Assembly (NCBI GenBank): GCA_019915135.1
Contig: JAHLMK010000002.1
Span: forward strand, 682,001 to 746,000
DNA length: 64,000 nucleotides
Direction of reading: 5' to 3'
Origin: Strobilurus pachycystidiatus
Taxonomy: Eukaryota; Basidiomycota; Agaricomycetes; Agaricales; Physalacriaceae
The translations under genes and the position numbers were made by a program. A model generated the notes under the pieces. It was not told the origin of the DNA, searched no databases, and saw nothing but the letters and a program-made list of their open reading frames with translations. Positions 1 through 11,010 of the stretch are shown here, piece after piece. How positions within the stretch are numbered: the first letter of the stretch is position 1; the number at the start of each line of letters is the position of its first letter.

Positions 1-867
1 TGTCACAACTCTCAGGGAAGTTGCCCTTGAAATGAGCGGTGTCGATCTCAACGTGCTGGAGGTAACCTGGAAGACCACTTGACGCGTTCTCAGTTACATG
101 CTGGTAGACGTGAACGGCGTCTTACAGCTTTATCAAGGCCCAATCGCAATGGCCCTTTTGCCGACTGCGCTTGGTCTCCCAACCATCGCCCATGTCCTTG
201 CCTCGGCCGGGCAGGATGAGGTTTGAGCCGACGCCAAAATGTTGATCAGAGGTCGCCTGCACAGACCCTCCAGCAAAAACATGGGCCAGGTCGAACAGCG
301 CTGCCAGGTCGCGTGGATGGACAGGGATCACATCTCCATATGCGCGGAAACGCGCGATCCCACCATCAGGATACATGTTCAGTTTGATATAATTGACTGG
401 GGTAGATTTCGGAATTTTGAAGTAATGATGCGCATTGGGGCCGCAATCTGTTTTCGGGAGAATTTCAGACCACTGGAGGCAATCATGAGCGTGGCGTCGG
501 CTATCAGCAGTCAGAGAGGACATACTCTGGGGTCATCGTGGGTAGGTATGATATCAGGAGGGCCAAGGAAAGCATCGATGGACACGGCCGGCGCCTCGTT
601 GCCGTTGAAGTGAGAAGTATCGACATCGAAGCCGATCAGCGAGCCCGATGTGCCCAGCTGGAGGATGCACCAGTCGTGAGCAGGATTATGGCGGCGGGAT
701 TCCCATCCCGAGTAGAGCGCGCCGTTAGGGCCGAACTGGCCCTTGAGACTGGGTGCGGGCTCGACAAGTAAGAGCTGGTGCGCAGATGCGAAGAAATCGT
801 CAGAGACAGCGAGGACACGGCCACCGATGGCGACACTGGAAAGCTCAGTGGCAGCGAAGGGATTCAT
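1..867 (-). CDS. Allantoicase, N-terminal part (runs off window)
   Basis: Allantoicase hydrolyses allantoate to ureidoglycolate and urea in purine breakdown. The ATG at 865-867 opens a protein whose first exon has the allantoicase-type segment [15 protein letters not shown] (about residues 78-92). After an intron near 510-550 the next exon carries [13 protein letters not shown] and [14 protein letters not shown], both typical of the allantoicase repeat. The reading continues off the left edge, so the C-terminal half is missing. It is transcribed away from the ERT1-like gene, with 250 bp between the two start codons. The family call is firm; the exact intron borders are not checked. Confidence 0.88.
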
Positions 868-1117
868 GATAACGGCTGCAGAGATTGTCAGTATGCGCTG
901 GACGTAGCGGCTGCCCGGATCCCGGATTGTTCTCGGGCCGTTATTCCTAAAGCCGAAGCTTCACCTGGCTCTGCGCTTTCCTTCTTGCCCTCATCACTGC
1001 TGTCGTCAGGACTCGCCCACGCGAGCTCCCAGCCACCTCCCCAGCTCGTACAGCTCGTTCGCCCCGCACTTCTTCCAACAGCTGACGGGTCCACTTTCGT
1101 CATTCTCCCTTCTCCCC
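868..1117. promoter_or_regulatory. Divergent intergenic region, allantoicase / ERT1-like
   Basis: These 250 bp separate the start codons of two oppositely oriented genes and must hold both 5' UTRs and promoters. The ERT1-proximal side is pyrimidine-rich, with CT and CCC runs just before the ATG, as is common in basidiomycete promoters. I see no clear TATA box. Confidence 0.5.
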
Positions 1118-2708
1118 ATGATTCCAATAGCACCAGCACCGCCAGCCTCAGCAGCTGCCTTTATCAATCCCGCCGCCATCGACGACGGCGGCGCCAAGCG
1201 CGCCAAGCGCAAGCACTCAGATGGCAACGACGGGACGGGTGCCTCAGCTGGCTCCGGCCCTAGACATCCAAAGAAAAAGAAGGCAACCAGAGCATGTCTA
1301 TTATGTCAGAAAAATCACATTACTTGTGACAATGGCACGTATCCTCTCAGATTCATCCCCTTCTCGTCTCTCTGACGTGTATTTCACAGCTCGGCCGTGT
1401 CAACGATGTATCAAACGCGGTGTTGCTGATAGCTGCACCGAAGGTCTCCGCAAAAAAGCGAAATATCTGCTGGATGACGAGGAACTCGACCAACTGAAGC
1501 GTACAAAGTCGCAGCCGCCCCAGACGACACCGCTCCCCGAGGAGCCCATACCGGATCCAGTCTTCGCACCCTCCTACGACCCAAATTTTCCTTTCGGCTC
1601 AGAAGCAGCAAACCTGGAGTACTCCATACTCTCTGCCATCCTTGGCAATCCGAGCCCGCCAGACTCGACGAACACGCCGCCTTCGGACTTTTGGCCGTCG
1701 GTTCCTTACAACCCGCCCTTTCTTACCTACCCGTATCAGGACCAACCCCAGGCAGATACCCAGCAATCTGATACCATACAGCCAGAGCTCACTGAAGTGT
1801 CCACGGACGTCTCCACCGCCGATGACCTTGACAGCCTGCACCCCCTACAACCCCGTTTTCCCCTCGACACTCGCCCTCGTTCACCCCCTCTTTTCGCCGA
1901 TGTCATCTCAGATTCTGCTGTCGAGCCACCTGCTTCCAATCTCCAAACCATTAATGACCGCATAACAAAACCATATGACTACACCGAGGGCTATCATTTC
2001 CTGATGAAGCACCTCCCTTCTAGGTCGGTGTCGCGTGTTTCAACGGCCGATTTACCTTCATTGCTCAACGCGACTTAGGTTTGAGAAGAACGACATTCTT
2101 CGCATTGTCCGTGCTCTCGCTATATTCCGACCGTCACTCATCGCCCTGCAAATGCCTCTTTCTTTAGACGATGAAGTATTCGTCGAAAAGTGTTTCCAGC
2201 GGTCATTACTGGTGCGGTGTATTCAATTTGTGTATTCCCATCGACTTATCGCCGAAACAGGAACTCGATAAACTGATATCATTCTCTGGTACCCCCACCG
2301 TTGTTTGGCGACGAACCGGTGAAATCTGCCTGGTAGCACCCGAATTCTGCATGCTAACAGAATGGTCTCTGGACGACCTGCTTCCGGTCGGTCGGAAAAA
2401 GTATATTTACGAGGTGTGACGGCTCCTTTTCCCCTTATACATCCCTAACATCTGCAGCTCTTCGAGAACCAATCTGTCGTCGAGTACTGGGAGAACTTCG
2501 CGTCTCATGCTTTCGAGAACTCTACGCAAAGCGTCTACAGTCACTGTGTGCTCCTAAAGCCCAACGGCTCGCCCGTGCCTTCGACGTTCTGCTTCTCGAT
2601 ACGACGAGATTTGTTCGATCTTCCTAGTGCCGTCATTGGTGAGCAGGCGTCGACACATTCGTGACATATGGTTAACCCTTTCCAGGTCAATGGTTGCCTC
2701 TATTATAG
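1118..2708 (+). CDS. ERT1/AcuK-type Zn2Cys6 regulator of gluconeogenesis
   Basis: A spliced model of six exons (1118-1334, 1390-2023, 2079-2211, 2261-2413, 2458-2638, 2686-2708) gives 446 residues. Near residue 50 it has the binuclear zinc cluster: CLLCQKNHITCDN, then across the first intron RPCQRCIKRG, a third segment ending in C, and RKKAKYLL, the hallmark of ERT1/AcuK/AcuM regulators. The middle is Pro/Ser-rich. The C-terminus contains the PAS-like part (SGTPTVVWRRTGEICLV and following). ERT1-type factors activate gluconeogenic and non-fermentable-carbon genes. The first intron (1335-1389) must start with GC rather than GT to join CDN to ARPCQRC in frame. The short last exon ends in QWLPLL. 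Confidence 0.87.
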
Positions 2709-2999
2709 CATGTCTTCTCCTCTTCCTCTGCCTCTTCTCGTCTTACTCTTTCACGTTGCATTTACTTACCTTTTGTTCTACTGCTCACTGGCGGTGTTCA
2801 TATGTACATCAGTCACTGGCATCATAACATACTACAAAATCCACGCATGGATCTCCTGTACGGATGGAACCTTCTAGGACACATTGCCTTGAAGGATTAT
2901 CATCACTTATTCCTTATTTATTATACATGGAGGACGCAGCTAGTTGGGTTTCAGAAATATTGATACTCATTTTTACGAATAGGACCGGGACCACGTTCA

Positions 3000-4559
3000 C
3001 TACTGCCATCCAATCTGAAAGCGAGGCAAAGGAACAACGGTAACACCACTCCCGACCTCAGGATCGCCCATGCTCCTCCAGCATGCCCCGCATAACAGGC
3101 ATGGACTTTCACCCAAGCGATCGTCACCCACGATGGACCACACTGCCGCTATCTTGCAGCACGCGCGGCACAAGTCTACCGGTAGAGGCGTGAGTTGCAG
3201 AGTGAGTGGGTACCCTGTGGACGGATCGTCACTGTGTCGTATTCTGTTCATGAAGACGAGGTCAAAAACGCTATCAGTGATACATGATTGTCTAGACACA
3301 CCTGATCTGATCTATCACAGCGAAATGCTCGCAGTTGCCTTGATGGAGGATCCAGTACGGCTCTTGAGTTCGCAAAGATAGCGAATCAAACGTTACATCG
3401 AACATTGATTTACTTGACTTTTTGATGCCGGGGTTGCTCTTCTGAATGGCGGGGTGAGACATAATTTTGCTTGGAAGTCAGATCAGCGCAGGAGAATGGA
3501 CAAGAGAGAGCAGATACTCGGCGTAGTCGGCTTCGTTGAGTCCGTCCCCATACAGTGTGCCTTCGACTAGTATGACTGTGCCGCTGCTCGTGGACATGTC
3601 ATCAGGGTATTGATAAAGTACGCCACTAGGTACAGAGGTCTGGACGGGCAAGTCGTTCGATGAGCAGGGAAAGACTTCGAACAGATCGCCTAGAGTTTGC
3701 GTAGACAGTAATGCATGCTGAGATGTCCTTCCCAAGCCGGACGCTCCTTTGGAGTAGATTGAAACTATGATGAGAGCCTCGTGGTCCGTGTCGTTCACGC
3801 TCTCCCCCGGAGACGACGGTTTCTATACGCGACGGTAAGATGACGCATTTTACACGCAGATGTACCCACAATCTTGTGCAGAGTGTTTTGATCCGTATGT
3901 TTGGTCGGGCGCGTGAAGAAGCAGGTTTCGGTAGGATATCTAGAACATAAGTTACAATTTGCAAGTCAAGACAAGAACGAACCGATAACTGGATAGACTT
4001 ATACTGTCCAGGCAGACTTTGAGGTCATTAACTTCGGGAGAAGGCTCGTCGGCGGTGTCCATCAAGTCCATCGGCCTCCGTCTCTTGGCCGCGGATGGTT
4101 TGGTCGCGCGAAAGAAAGTGTCCATAGCATTGTCATGTTCTTTGATGAGATACGCAGACAGCTGGGGCTTGTCCCAGATTTTCTTTACAGGATTTTTAAT
4201 GTCTTCAACCCTAGTATTTTGTCAGTTGACGCGTCGAAGACTACGATGACAACTCACTGAAAGTCCTCTTCGGCTGGACACTCGTTCGGCAGAGGTAGCT
4301 GAGAGTACGAGTCGAGGAAGTCAGAGATGTTTATTAGTTCGGATGGCGGGCCAAAATGGCCATCTAGAAAGCTTGAGTGTCTTGCAGAGACGGAGACCAT
4401 GAAGGTAGGAAGCAAGTTGATGTTCCCACGCGGAACGATGACGTGAACCGAGTCGCGTCGCCACATTTTGATCTTGACGCGTAGACCGCGCGGATCGAAG
4501 CCTCTCTCTTCCCACATCACGCGACGACATGAGTGAAAGTTGGAAATTGAGGAAATCAT
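3000..4559 (-). CDS. SNAPC3-like snRNA-activating protein complex subunit
   Basis: SNAPC3 (SNAP50) binds snRNA gene promoters as part of the SNAPc complex that recruits RNA polymerases II and III. The family signature appears in the C-terminal half: VEGTLYGD, then FDVTFDSLSLRTQEPYW, then the zinc-ligand motif HQGNCEH, and later LCRACCK and PCLLCGACW. These follow the order of cysteines and histidines in SNAPC3. The model needs about five introns, including one at roughly 3435-3497 that removes an apparent stop and joins YAEYLLSL to KSNPGIKK. The start at 4559 is the first ATG in the open exon; an additional upstream exon is possible. Family call by motif, not by search. Confidence 0.78.
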
Positions 4560-4991
4560 CTCATTCGCCTGAAAAGCTTATGACCGGCCGCATAGTTCAG
4601 ACTCTTTCTTCCGACGATGTACCCATGATTGCAAAGAATGTATGCGTCATTGTCACCACCCACCTTACAGAAGTTACACTAACATCGCACTGCAACCTTG
4701 CAACTTGACATTGAGGGACCCACGACTGAGAAGTTGGTGATCCTTCCGCTAGTAAGAACTTCCAGGCAGCCTAAGAAACGCCCAGTGCGGATGACTTCAG
4801 GCCCGCTTTGGATCACTCAAAGCAGCAGGTTTCGACAACGTGGGATATGAAGGGTTCACAACTCTGCCAACTCGTTCCGAAAAACCTGCGGATGGTGTCA
4901 CACATATTATCCAACACTGGGGACGCAGTGGCGAAAAGAAGTTGTGAAGAGTGAGCTGTTGTACAAAGTTACATATGGTTGTCAACCGCGG
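4560..4991. other. Intergenic region
   Basis: 432 bp between the 5' end of the SNAPC3-like gene and the 3' end of the Zn-cluster gene, both on the minus strand. Short open stretches on the minus strand near 4600-4650 could be a missed SNAPC3 5' exon, but nothing convincing is visible. Confidence 0.4.
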
Positions 4992-7900
4992 TCAAACGGA
5001 CGATGCGTTTGTGTGCGCAAGCCAAGAACCCCATTCTTCCCAACTAGAGGGATGTCAGCTATCAGCTCAGGACGCTAGAAGGAACAGCACTGACTTAAAA
5101 TCAGTCGGTGCGGCTGACCACATATCCACTGTCTCGTTTCCTAGAGGTAGAATGCTAAAGTCTGGAGCGTAGGCGGACAGATCCTGATTGAACACATCGG
5201 CGATACTCATTAGTGACACATCTTGTGTGGCCAAATGTTGGCTTTGATGACCACCTTGCAGAGATTGAGTTTTCAAGATGCAAAGGTGATACAATTACCC
5301 ACCAGGATGAGGAATTTGCTGAGAAGGAGAGGATACGTCAGGGACAGTGTTGTAGTTGGTTGCCATAAAGTCGGGCAGGCCAGCTACTTCCCGTGAACGC
5401 TTCAGAGACGATTCATTGGAATCCATTGAGTTAACGTCTCCGAAGGTAGAAATACTGTCCAACATATCCCTGAAGACAGTATTGAACATGTCATCAGAAG
5501 GTGATGTTAGCTTAACAAGCGTACCATAAACGGCCTGCTACGCTCCAGCTAATAAACGGAGTTAGTGCTCGGAGAAGATCAAGAACATGGGATACAAACC
5601 GAGCCGCGGTGCATTTCAGGATGTGTAGGCACTTGCGGACGTCCGCAATCTCTTTCTTGAGGTTCAGCGCAAGTCCAGATCGCTTCCCACTCCATATATT
5701 CATCGACAATACGATGCCCGATATGAAAGCGCCGAACTGAGAGTGGATGAGTGTGCGATACCGACGGTCTGTGGATGGACGTGCCATGGAATATGGATAG
5801 TGAACTCCTAATCTCGCGTGCTGTGTATCTAGGACATGGCAGCAAGACCGCGCAGCGTTCGTACATATAGCAAGGGAAGAGAAGGATAAAGGAGACTCGG
5901 TGTTGATGAACGGTCTGTGGACTTGAATCTGTATGAGGTAATATATCTCAAACAGAGTCGCAGATTGGAAGAAGAAATGTCTGTCTTCACGATGCGGATC
6001 CCAACGAACTGTAGCAAACAAACGATCAGGCTCCCGGACGACCAGAAAGGAGAGGAGACGTACGATGATCAGGAACCTGGTCCAGCCAACTGTTCAAGGA
6101 AGAATCGATTTGGCTGACAACGCGTTGGTCCCAGTCCTTCCCTGTCATACCAAGCATGATTCTTGACTTCTTGATAGAGTATATGCTCCTAAGAACGAAG
6201 GCCAATATCTCAACCAACTTGAGTTGCTGAATGAAGAAGCTAATCTTCGACGGTTTGTTCGGAGGCTGATGGAACGATAATTCACCAGTGGGAGACACGA
6301 CCCAGTATTCCTCGTCGCAATCGGCTGGAGGTTCGATGTCAAAGCTACAGCAATATCGTCAAGAAAGGTATGCAGCAACCACATATTGGGACATACTCTT
6401 CGTCTCGGATGATAGAAGGCCGGCCCAGGAAGAGACAAATTATGCGATCAAGGCTAAGGAGGCACCTTGGCTTGGTGTAAATTCTCTGTTTTGTCATGAA
6501 TTCTTACTGCGCTTACCAGAAGACACGCCTTTTCATCTCGTCCTCAATCGTCGGCTTGTAACCTTCTGGTTTGTGTCTGTGTACGCCAATTTCCACAGCA
6601 AAACGCAAGCCTACGCCAACCATCGTCCAAGCTGTTTGAGGTACCGAGGTACCAAGCGCATACGTGACCATTAGCTAGAACAAAGACATACGTCATCAGT
6701 GTGTATCGTGTATCGACAAGTTACAACAAGGGGACAAACCGCGCATAACTGCAAGTCATATAACGTTGGCGCATGATAAATTGCATTTTTTATTACATTG
6801 ACTTGCTCAAACCACTTCCATCCGGACGATAACTCGCTGGTGTAGCCCTCAACGAAAACCCGTGGATCGGAAGAGTAGCGAGAGGCGTTAGCAAGCACAA
6901 GGAGGACCATGGCGCCAAAATGAGGATCAGTGAGGTGTAGACCCACTCGAAGACTTTCGAGAAAGGAAGGCTTATGAAGAAGGGGGAGATAGGGCTGGTA
7001 GTTCTCAAAGAAACAAGTGATCAAGTGATCCATGAGGTCGGATGGGGGAAACACGAATTGCGCTTGGTCCCGTTCAGCTGAGGCGCGTTCCCACTAGAGC
7101 AATGACCATCAGTCGAGGTTCGCTACGCGATATGCCTAATTCATACCGGCTGTAAACCCCAGTGAGGTGCCTGTGATTGTGGTTTGAAAGGACTGGCTTC
7201 TGGGCCAACGTACTGAGAGCGTATGTGCATGGCGCTCTTGGCAAGAGCAAATGTGCTTGCAGGTCCGAAGAAACGGTCGGAGGCGCTGACCGACAGTCTA
7301 TCTAGATGATCCGCCAAATCATACACACTGTCGGCGCCATCTTCCACGCGCGTTTCTAGTGAATCCTGGGGACTGGGTGCATTGGAGGAAGTTGGAACAT
7401 TCGAAAAGGGAGGTGTGAAGTCTCGCCATACATCGTTGGGGGGCGAGACTGGGGAGGCCCCTACCGCTTTGTCGCCAAGCGTCGGAGTAGCTTGACATTC
7501 TGGAGTTCCGGTTCCAGGTTTGAGCTATATACCAAATGAGATCAACAACAGAGGGTCGGCAACACCACGCACTTCGTGTAGGAGGGATTCAAGATTGTTG
7601 ACTCGTTGTTCGAGTTCTTGGATGTAATTGCTGTTTCTGCATGGGCTGATAAGAATCTTTTCAAGGAGGTGTTTCCGATGACCAAGCTTACCCAACCTTT
7701 GGTCCGCGTTTCTAAATGCTTCATGTGAGCGGGACGAGACAGATTCGGTATACGCAGACCCACCTTTATGGGTTCTCCATGCGTGCATTTGTACCCGTAT
7801 TGCACACAGTTCGAGCAGAGGCCATCCGGTTTCGTTGCGCTATCGCCTAAATGCTCAACAGCTATCGATATACAGCTTGCATGACGAGGAAGAAGACGAA

Positions 7901-8100
7901 CATTTTACTACACACAATCAGTTAGGATAGAACGCGCAACGGAGACGATGCTGACTTTTCTTTCTCCGGCATTCGTCGCAGGCCCCTGGCTGTTATCGCA
8001 GTATGATTCAAAGACCAAGAAGGCTTCGACAACGTTGACTCACCAGTCGCCGCTTCTTATTGGAGATGCCAACATCGTTGATGAATTCGGTGTCGGCCAT
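4992..8100 (-). CDS. XlnR-type Zn2Cys6 transcription factor
   Basis: Starting at the ATG 8098-8100 and splicing several introns gives MADTEFINDVGI..., then the zinc cluster ACDECRRKK, IRCD, LCSNC and KCTH, the linker KKRGPKVG, and the coiled coil YIQELEQRVNNLESLL. This is the canonical layout of fungal Zn2Cys6 factors. The fungal-specific transcription factor domain (PF04082 type) follows: DHLITCFFENYQPYLPLLHK, then QTAWTMVGVGLRFAVEIGVH and IEDEMKRRVFW. The C-terminus ends WEEWGSWLAHTNASSV with the stop at 4992-4994. Layout and linker resemble the xylanolytic regulator XlnR, but the DNA target cannot be read from sequence. Confidence 0.85.
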
Positions 8101-8669
8101 GAAGTCAAGTCGTTAAGAGCTAGCTAGTCTTGCAGCTGGTAGTTTATGAAGAACATGAAAATTTGTATCATGGATGGTGATGCTTAATGACATTCGGAAG
8201 AAGATTGTGAGAATGATCAAACGATGCCGCTCGTAGCCGCTCCAGATTTGAATTGATTTACTCTGGATACCTATGCCTTCCTCTCGTCCATAGAGCGACC
8301 GTCTCTTCGCATGGGAGCTACACTGATGTACACTCAATTAATTGAGGGTGTAAGCTTACTACGTAGGGCCCGTACGCCACTTCGTTTATCGACTCTCATC
8401 AACTTAAATCGAAGATGTGTTGTGCCTCGGGCACCCCTCTACCCCGACGCCGACATCATCGCAAGAGCAGCGAGAGACACGCGTGAAAGCCATCAGGCAA
8501 AGTTCGTACCATTGATCCTGCTGAACGTCCGGCTCGCTCAGTCTTATCGAGCAGTCTCCGAAGGGATGGCGTCAGAGGTCATATAATTTGCATCTTACTA
8601 GTGACCTCTACCAAAAAATCAGGTCAAACCTGCACAAGCTTAGAAATCTGAAAGGCCCTACGTGCGTTA
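8101..8669. other. Intergenic region
   Basis: 569 bp between the 5' end of the Zn-cluster gene and the 3' end of the Rsc7-like gene. No coding or RNA feature recognised. Confidence 0.4.
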
Positions 8670-10346
8670 TCATTGACGCGTCAAATCAATTGTCTCTATG
8701 GTAGAGGGCTGCCGTTTCGTGGCCTGGTAGTCAAGTTCCATGACAGTATCGACCCAGGCCAACCCCCAAGCATTATTGCCAGCCTTGCTGCCCCCAATAA
8801 TCACACGAGATTCGTCGGGTACTCTCTCCAAACGACTTAGCGTCGGTTGTGTGTCGGTGCGATCTAATAGATGATCAGCCAATGCCAATATAGCTTTAAA
8901 AGTCCTCACATAGCACGGTGCCAGTATGAGGCTCATAAACACCCACTGCAGGCATGCTTTCAAGCCTTCTCCGTTTCGCTGCAGGATCATTACTCTCGTC
9001 GGGTCCTTCAGTCTGCAATGGTGCCTCCTCTTTGACCGGCGGCTGCCCCAATTGAGCCAGCCCTCCCGACGCCTTGAGCGCAGCTTTGCGCAACTTTGAC
9101 CACTCGCTCGCACTGTCTGACACCCGTTGAGCCATCATCAGCATCCAGTTCTCCTCCGTAACACCGTCGCGACTAAGAAGACTCTTTCGAACCGCGTTCA
9201 GAGGTCCGTCACTAAACGGCCCATAGCCAGTGCCACCGAATATAGTTGTAGGTCCACCAGCTCGATAGACGCCCAGACTACCACCGGCAGTCTGCAAAGC
9301 AGCACGGTCTCCCTTCAAGGCATTGTCTGCGGCCCTCTCTGCATTTGTGTCACCTAGCTCGCCAACGAGGTCCCCAGGCTGGATCCCGCGTTCCGCGATC
9401 TCTGTTGCCACCTTGTCTTCGTAGTAATCGTCTGTGACCCAACGACCGTCTGAAGAGTATCAGAATCGTGAATGACCAGTTCTGAACTGGGCATACCTAT
9501 CACCATTCTACTTCCATGCAACTTGAAAGCACTGCGGACGGTTATAAGGGTCACGCTCCTCGTTCGTAGGTGTGAGCCCAATTTCCCTTCGTTGATGAGA
9601 TAGTCCTTCTCTGCGGCCGACGCGTTGAGTTTGAAGGCAAGAGGGTTTCGTCGAAAATAATAGAGCGAATCGCGGAAACCCGATGTACGCGCCGCGTCGA
9701 TAGCAAGCATGTATAGTCGTGAAGGATGGCGGTTTGGAAGCGTGAATGTGTTTGACTTATATCTCCGGCCTATAATAGGTAAGATAAGAGATGCACAGAG
9801 AGTGGAAAACAACGCGCCTCCAAGCAAGTTACCCCACTGGTCGATCTTCTGGTTTCCCTTTGGATCATCCGGCGTAACGAATTCGTCTCCGTCAATGATA
9901 TAGATTTGGCCTTGTATTTTCCGAGACGGTCTTGCTGCCCCAATTGGCGCGGGCCTGTCTTTCTGCTCCTCGTCCGCTCCCGTCCCTTCACCGCCACTTT
10001 CTTCGGCATCCGAATCACCGTCGTCGCCTCTCTTCGGGAGCTTGATGGTAATGGCCGCGCCGGCTTTAGGTCGTCCTCTGCCTCTCCCGCGTGGACGACC
10101 CCGAGGACGCGGTGGGCCGTCGACCTTTCGACCACTGCCTTTTGGGCGTCCTCTGGGTCGTTTCACAGGACCAGCGGAAGGGATTGGCGCATCCTCGGCA
10201 GTCCCATCGTCGGCGTCAGCATCAGCATCCATCGTATCATCTTCTTCTGCGTCGACAGCATCGATGTCGCTGCCGTTCTCGTCTGGTGCGTCCTCAAAAT
10301 CGGACTCGGGCGCAGGAGCGCGTCGTTTGATGACAATTTTGGGCAT
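8670..10346 (-). CDS. Rsc7/Npl6-like chromatin remodelling complex subunit
   Basis: The ATG at 10344-10346 (MPKIVIKRRAP) is preferred over an upstream in-frame ATG at 10427. The N-terminal third is acidic and carries AT-hook-like runs (KRPRGRPKGSGRK, PRPRGRPRGRGRGRPK). The Rsc7/Swp82 domain follows: YIIDGDEFVTPDDPKG, WGNLLGG, NRHPSRLYMLAIDAARTSGF, RDSLYYFRRNP. The C-terminus has GVYEPHTG and TDTQPTLSRLE. Rsc7 belongs to RSC/SWI-SNF type remodellers in the nucleus. Three introns are inferred. One (9770-9817, 48 nt) keeps the frame open if retained, but removing it restores LLGGRRYKSNTF as in the family, which requires a GC donor. The intron near 8890-8940 joins HTGTVL to YRTDTQPT. Confidence 0.88.
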
Positions 10347-11010
10347 TTCTCGATGAATGAAGGGTCGACGGGAAGAACGCTCTGACGCAAAAGAGTTATT
10401 TACGCGCAACTCAAGCCCCAACGGCAATGAAGTCGTCGGAGGGGAGTGAAAGAGTGAGACTAGAGTGAGAGCTTGAGTGAATTTGTGTGACTGTCAGTGT
10501 GAGAACAATTGCCGATCGACCACGACCAACTCTGGAGTCATGTGCTTGGTGCTGAGTTCGAGCCTCGGTGGGCCAGCCTTTTGTGACTACTTATTTCTTA
10601 CGCCACACTTGTCGGTCTTGGAAGGTTTCGGGTGAAGTTAGTCCGAGTCAGATCTACTTTGATAAATTTTGATTTAGCTTTAGGCCTCATATACATAGGC
10701 TACAAATGGTAAATAACGACGTATCGAAGCTTGACAACGACATGCAATTGATCTTCTTGCATTGGCATTAGTCCTACATAGGTACTTGCTGTACTTGCTC
10801 AGCGTGAGCTGTAGATACAGAAAGTCCTTGACTTCTTTGGTGCGCCACAAGCTATATGACTAATCAAGCCTATCGACCAGACCAGAGCCCCAGACAAAAG
10901 CCGTAGACGAGCAGTTGATGCTCGATGGTAAGTAGTTACGCGACGGGTATTCTATGTTTCTGTAGATCTGAGAGATCCATCCGATCTACTTGTTGCCGGG
11001 CTACTCTACG
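10347..11010. other. Intergenic region
   Basis: 664 bp between the Rsc7-like start and the 3' end of the FAD monooxygenase gene. AT-rich around 10660-10760. No gene seen. Confidence 0.4.

Noticed and set aside
5080..5115. Inverted repeat resembling a tRNA-Leu anticodon arm
   Set aside because: It lies at a coding/intron boundary of the XlnR-type gene and no other tRNA arms are present.
10042..10385. Plus-strand open frames rich in Pro/Arg/Ser at 10.0-10.4 kb
   Set aside because: They are shadows of the acidic and AT-hook region of the Rsc7-like gene on the minus strand.
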